This document shows positions 61,334 to 64,000 of a stretch of DNA of 64,000 bases, in pieces. The notes beneath the pieces are model-generated. The model made no database searches. It was given only the letters and a program-made list of their open reading frames with translations, and was not told the origin of the DNA. The DNA is from Streptomyces asiaticus. GTDB lineage: Bacteria > Actinomycetota > Actinomycetes > Streptomycetales > Streptomycetaceae. The translations under genes and the position numbers were made by a program. Within the stretch, counting starts at the first letter, position 1; each line of letters begins with the position of its first letter. The stretch is from assembly GCF_018138715.1 (NCBI RefSeq), contig NZ_JAGSHX010000006.1, positions 682,001 through 746,000 on the forward strand. The letters are read 5' to 3'.

Positions 61334-62101
61334 CTATGCCTTGATGGTGGTGACGATGACGACCCCGTCGGCGCCTGCGGCACCCGCCTGTGCCGACTGT
61401 GAGGGGCCGGCGGATGCGCCTGCTGCACCGCCGCCGTAGCTGTTGCCGGAGATGCCGCCGGTACCGCCGACGGAGATGCCGCTGGAACGCTGCACACCGG
61501 CGAAGAAGGAACCGCCACCGTTGTTGATCTTGACGGGGAAGCCGGACATGCACTGCGAGCAGCCGCCGTCGCCGCCCTGCATGCGGAAGCTGCCGCCAGT
61601 CCCGCCGGAGCCGCCATCGGCGCCAGCAAGCGAGACGCTGCTGGACGACGATCCGGTGGCCCCTGCCTGGCTGCCGTTGCCGCCGACGGCGGTAATGAGG
61701 GCGCCGAAGCTCGAGTTGCCGCCGTTGCCGCCCGCGTTCGCTCCCGCCGGGCCGGCCGTACCGCCAGTGCCCACAGTCACGGCCTGACTCGATCCTGCTG
61801 CCGCGGCGGTGAAAGTGCCGCGCGCATACTCGCCGCCCGAACCCCCAGGGGACGCGGAAGCCTGGCTGGCGAGAGTGGCGGGAGTCCCCCCGGATCCCCC
61901 TCCGCCGGCCTGGACTTCGACGACGACCCAGATCGCCCCCGCAGGCCGTGTCCACGTTCCGGAGCTGGTGAACACCTGCACGTCGACCGAGCCGGGGATG
62001 ATCCCGTCGGCGGTCGTGGCGAGGGTCTGGAACCACTCCCACAGGCGGGTGTGGTCGACGTTCTCCGGGTACGTGATCCCCTTGGCGGTGTTCTGACTCA
62101 C
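61334..62101 (-). CDS. Glycine-rich tail-fibre-like protein
   Basis: A 255-residue protein: a short N-terminal head (VDHTRLWEWFQTLATTADGI), then FTSSGTWTRPAGAIWVVVEV and long Gly/Ser/Ala-rich sequence (GGGGSGG, GGTAGPAGANAGGNGGN) ending GVVIVTTIK. This layout is that of glycine-rich receptor-binding or fibre-tip proteins of siphophages. A CSQC pair lies near 184. The ATG overlaps the previous stop. Confidence 0.82.
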   Translation of the reverse strand: MSQNTAKGITYPENVDHTRLWEWFQTLATTADGIIPGSVDVQVFTSSGTWTRPAGAIWVVVEVQAGGGGSGGTPATLASQASASPGGSGGEYARGTFTAAAAGSSQAVTVGTGGTAGPAGANAGGNGGNSSFGALITAVGGNGSQAGATGSSSSSVSLAGADGGSGGTGGSFRMQGGDGGCSQCMSGFPVKINNGGGSFFAGVQRSSGISVGGTGGISGNSYGGGAAGASAGPSQSAQAGAAGADGVVIVTTIKA

Positions 62102-62910
62102 GAGGTTCGCCTCCAGGAGATCGACAGGGTCCAGGCCGCCGACCAGGAGCCGCGGCCTGCGAGATGCAGATAGGGGTCGTCGCTGCTGACGTTGATGGCG
62201 ATGCCGCCGCGGGTGCCGTCGACGATGGCCTGACCCCAGGAGTCGGGAATCGTGAACGTGGTCGAGTCACCGATCTTCAACGCTGGCCCGGACGTGGTCT
62301 CGTTGAGCGTCGGCGCGCCAGACGGTCGACTCGACTGCGAGACGAGCCGCAGCGTGGCCGACCGGGCCGAGTAGTCGCCGGCCGATAGCCGCTTGATCTT
62401 CACCGTGGCCTTGGTGACCGTGGCGCCGGACAGCGTGCGCGGCTTGCTGCCGTAGAAGGCACAGCCCGTGTTGCGGCCGAACGAGGATCCGCCGTAGCGG
62501 CCCTGGAACAGGTCGAAGCTGTTGGTGGGATCGCCATCCGAACGCCAGGAGCCATCCCGGTAGCACGCCGTCGATACAGGTACGCACGTCAGCGTGCCGG
62601 TCCGCGTCGTCGGTTTCGGCGCCGGGGGCGTGTCCCCGGTGCTGGGTTGAGGGGTGTCCGGCGGCGGCGGGGTGGCCGGCGTCGCCGTCGGGGCGGCTGG
62701 CACGATGCTGGTGACGTAGTAGGTGCTGCCCACGCGGGCCAGCAGCAGGATGTTACCGGCGGCGATCGTCAGAGTCGTCGCTACGCGGGCGGTCACCGTG
62801 ATGCCGCCGACGGTGACGAGGCATGCCCCGCCGGAAACGCCGGTCTGTGCGATGCCCCGGACGACGCCGGTTCCGGCGAGGCTGATCCTGGTGTCGGCGA
62901 AATCCGGCAC
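62098..62910 (-). CDS. Phage minor tail protein
   Basis: A 270-residue protein. An N-terminal beta domain (RISLAGTGVVRGIAQTGVSG, VTARVATTLTIAAG) is followed by a Pro/Thr linker (78-110) and a C-terminal beta domain with a Cys pair region (VPVSTACYRDGSWR). It resembles minor tail/base-plate proteins by place and layout only. Confidence 0.75.
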   Translation of the reverse strand: MPDFADTRISLAGTGVVRGIAQTGVSGGACLVTVGGITVTARVATTLTIAAGNILLLARVGSTYYVTSIVPAAPTATPATPPPPDTPQPSTGDTPPAPKPTTRTGTLTCVPVSTACYRDGSWRSDGDPTNSFDLFQGRYGGSSFGRNTGCAFYGSKPRTLSGATVTKATVKIKRLSAGDYSARSATLRLVSQSSRPSGAPTLNETTSGPALKIGDSTTFTIPDSWGQAIVDGTRGGIAINVSSDDPYLHLAGRGSWSAAWTLSISWRRTS

Positions 62911-62934
62911 AGCGCCCCCCTTCGATCATGTCGT

Positions 62935-63390
62935 CTATCTGCCACTCGGCTTGAGCGCGTCGCGGATCATCCCGGGCGTCACCAGCATCCGCCGCCCCAG
63001 TTCCTGCATGCGGATCTGCATGGCGCTCAGCAGCATGTACTTCTGATGCAGCTCGCTGAGGGCATCCCGCTCGTCGAAGTGCCACAGCAGGTGCATCACC
63101 CTGTCGGCCGCCACAGCCACAGCCTCAGGGGACGCATCGGCGTCGACATCGAGCTGCTTTCGCCACGGGTCCCCGATGTCGTCGCCGACGCCATATGTCA
63201 GCCGTCCGTCGATTAGCCGCCACGACAGCCAGAACTCCGAGAACCTCATCGCGCGCTCAGTGTCCGGGTCCGGGAAGGTCATCTTGATCTCGGAGTCGGT
63301 GACGTACTCCGGATCCCAACCGAGGACCCTCATCTGGTCGGCGATGGCCAGTGTTGTGTCAGCGGGCAGACGGACGTAGGTGTCGCTCAC
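62935..63390 (-). CDS. Hypothetical tail-region protein, 151 residues
   Basis: A soluble mixed alpha/beta protein (MSDTYVRLPADTTLAIADQM, WLSWRLIDGRLTYGVGDDIG, ending VTPGMIRDALKPSGR). GAGGCACACC precedes the start. It is in the late operon between two tail genes. I do not recognise a family. Confidence 0.7.
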   Translation of the reverse strand: MSDTYVRLPADTTLAIADQMRVLGWDPEYVTDSEIKMTFPDPDTERAMRFSEFWLSWRLIDGRLTYGVGDDIGDPWRKQLDVDADASPEAVAVAADRVMHLLWHFDERDALSELHQKYMLLSAMQIRMQELGRRMLVTPGMIRDALKPSGR

Positions 63391-63441
63391 CGGTGTGCCT
63401 CCTGGACGTGTTCGACAGTAAGCACAGCATCCTGCATCACG

Positions 63442-64000
63442 TCACAGGACGCGGACGGTCAGGGACTGCTCGCCCGGCGAGTACGGCAGAGACATGGACT
63501 CGATGACGCACGAGGCGCCCGTGAGGCCAGCCCCGGTAAGTGACACGATGTCGCCGGTGGTGAGCCCGGGGTGCGGCACCATCGTGACGGCGAGCTTGCG
63601 TGAGGCGGTGCGCCGGAGCCGAAGGAGCGTGCTTGCTGCGGCCTTGCGGCACTGGGCAACCGTCGTGAGGAGCGATGACTGGTAGCTGTAGGGGACGGGC
63701 AGCGGGTTGAAGTCGCCACCCCACACGAACGGCGAGTTCGGGTCGGTGTCGTAGGCGACGCCGACGAGCTGGTTGCCTGCCGTGTCCTCGCCCTGGGCGA
63801 CGACCACATTGAAGGCGCCGTCCCGGCTCGTCGAGCCTTGCCAGCGGATGACAGTGCCGCCGGTGCCATCGGTAAGCGAGAGGACGGGCGACCCGCTGTC
63901 GCCGACGGGACCGATGAACAGGTAGCCGTCTTCGGTGACAATAGCGTCCGCGGGCCACGCGTCGAGTACCTCCGTGATGCCGCCGAGCCGGTCACTGTCC
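63442..64000 (-). CDS. Phage tail protein, C-terminal part (cut by window edge)
   Basis: An open frame of 185 codons enters from the right edge and ends at 63442. Readable blocks are ITEVLDAWPADAIVTEDGYL, VYVAQ-type VVVAQGEDTAGNQLVGVAYD and YSYQSSLLTTVAQCRKAAAS. The content (a domain with EDGYLFIG, then DTDPNSPF and a basic C-terminal segment) fits the DUF5047-type tail proteins of Streptomyces phages; that label is tentative. The start is outside the window. Confidence 0.7.
   Translation of the reverse strand, partial: DSDRLGGITEVLDAWPADAIVTEDGYLFIGPVGDSGSPVLSLTDGTGGTVIRWQGSTSRDGAFNVVVAQGEDTAGNQLVGVAYDTDPNSPFVWGGDFNPLPVPYSYQSSLLTTVAQCRKAAASTLLRLRRTASRKLAVTMVPHPGLTTGDIVSLTGAGLTGASCVIESMSLPYSPGEQSLTVRVL

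Larger units (their letters stand above)
48950..64000. mobile_element. Left part of an integrated prophage
   Basis: Begins where the SGNH hydrolase gene breaks off and runs past the window edge. It holds phage-type genes throughout: small GntR and ribbon-helix-helix regulators, Ku, tyrosine integrase, then on the minus strand holin, endolysin and tail genes in normal order. The right boundary and structural head genes are not in view. Confidence 0.85.

Overview
The window is chromosomal DNA from a Streptomyces (or a very close relative). GC content and third-position GC are very high. GTG starts and ATGA/GTGA stop-start overlaps are common. It carries several families that are expanded or found mainly in this group: a conservon (cvnA-E), XRE-DUF5753/DUF397 pairs, RsbW-like ATPases, a DUF574 methyltransferase and an NsdA-like TPR regulator. 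Roughly 1-48.9 kb is ordinary host chromosome. From about 48.95 kb to the right edge is the left part of a prophage that continues outside the window.

Host part, left to right. An MFS exporter is followed by a repeat-filled gap, then an RsbW-like ATPase with a coupled unknown gene, an SDR and an NsdA-like regulator. Next come an XRE-DUF5753/DUF397 pair, a kinase-like protein with a decayed P-loop, a DUF574 methyltransferase and a cis-prenyltransferase. An acyl-CoA dehydrogenase and a TetR regulator diverge from a palindromic operator. Peptide deformylase is followed by murT-gatD (lipid II amidation), pfkA and a CtaG-type oxidase assembly protein with a tiny membrane protein. A five-gene conservon (20-17 kb, minus strand) ends in a P450 that lacks the ExxR motif, as in the CYP157 family. 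Then come an epimerase-like protein, a secreted tripeptidyl-peptidase-type hydrolase and a full urease operon in the order ureABCFGD, whose ureF and ureD carry long repeat-derived N-termini.

The middle holds a secreted M28 aminopeptidase, a solitary YefM-type antitoxin divergent from a clpP paralogue across a TGTACA palindrome, an NlpC/P60 protein, a VOC protein coupled to a class III cyclase-like fusion protein, and a second RsbW-like/XRE/DUF397 group. The biotin genes follow (bioF divergent from bioB-bioA-bioD), then a methyltransferase, an ABC ATPase without a permease beside it, an LLM oxidoreductase, a GNAT protein, a 191-bp element with perfect 26-bp terminal inverted repeats, and two coupled CNNM/CBS membrane proteins.

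Phage part. At about 48.95 kb an SGNH/GDSL hydrolase gene breaks off after its first 25-26 codons; this is read as the left prophage junction. The next 9 kb hold small regulatory and accessory genes on both strands: two GntR-type regulators, a ribbon-helix-helix protein with paired palindromes, a phage Ku, DUF6221- and DUF6233-like proteins and a tyrosine integrase. From 58.2 kb rightwards everything is on the minus strand. Read in the direction of transcription these are tail genes, a glycine-rich fibre-like protein, an amidase endolysin, a holin, a second small membrane protein and a collagen-repeat membrane protein. The integrase lies almost 7 kb inside the junction, so the enzyme that made this insertion may be encoded at the other end, outside the window.
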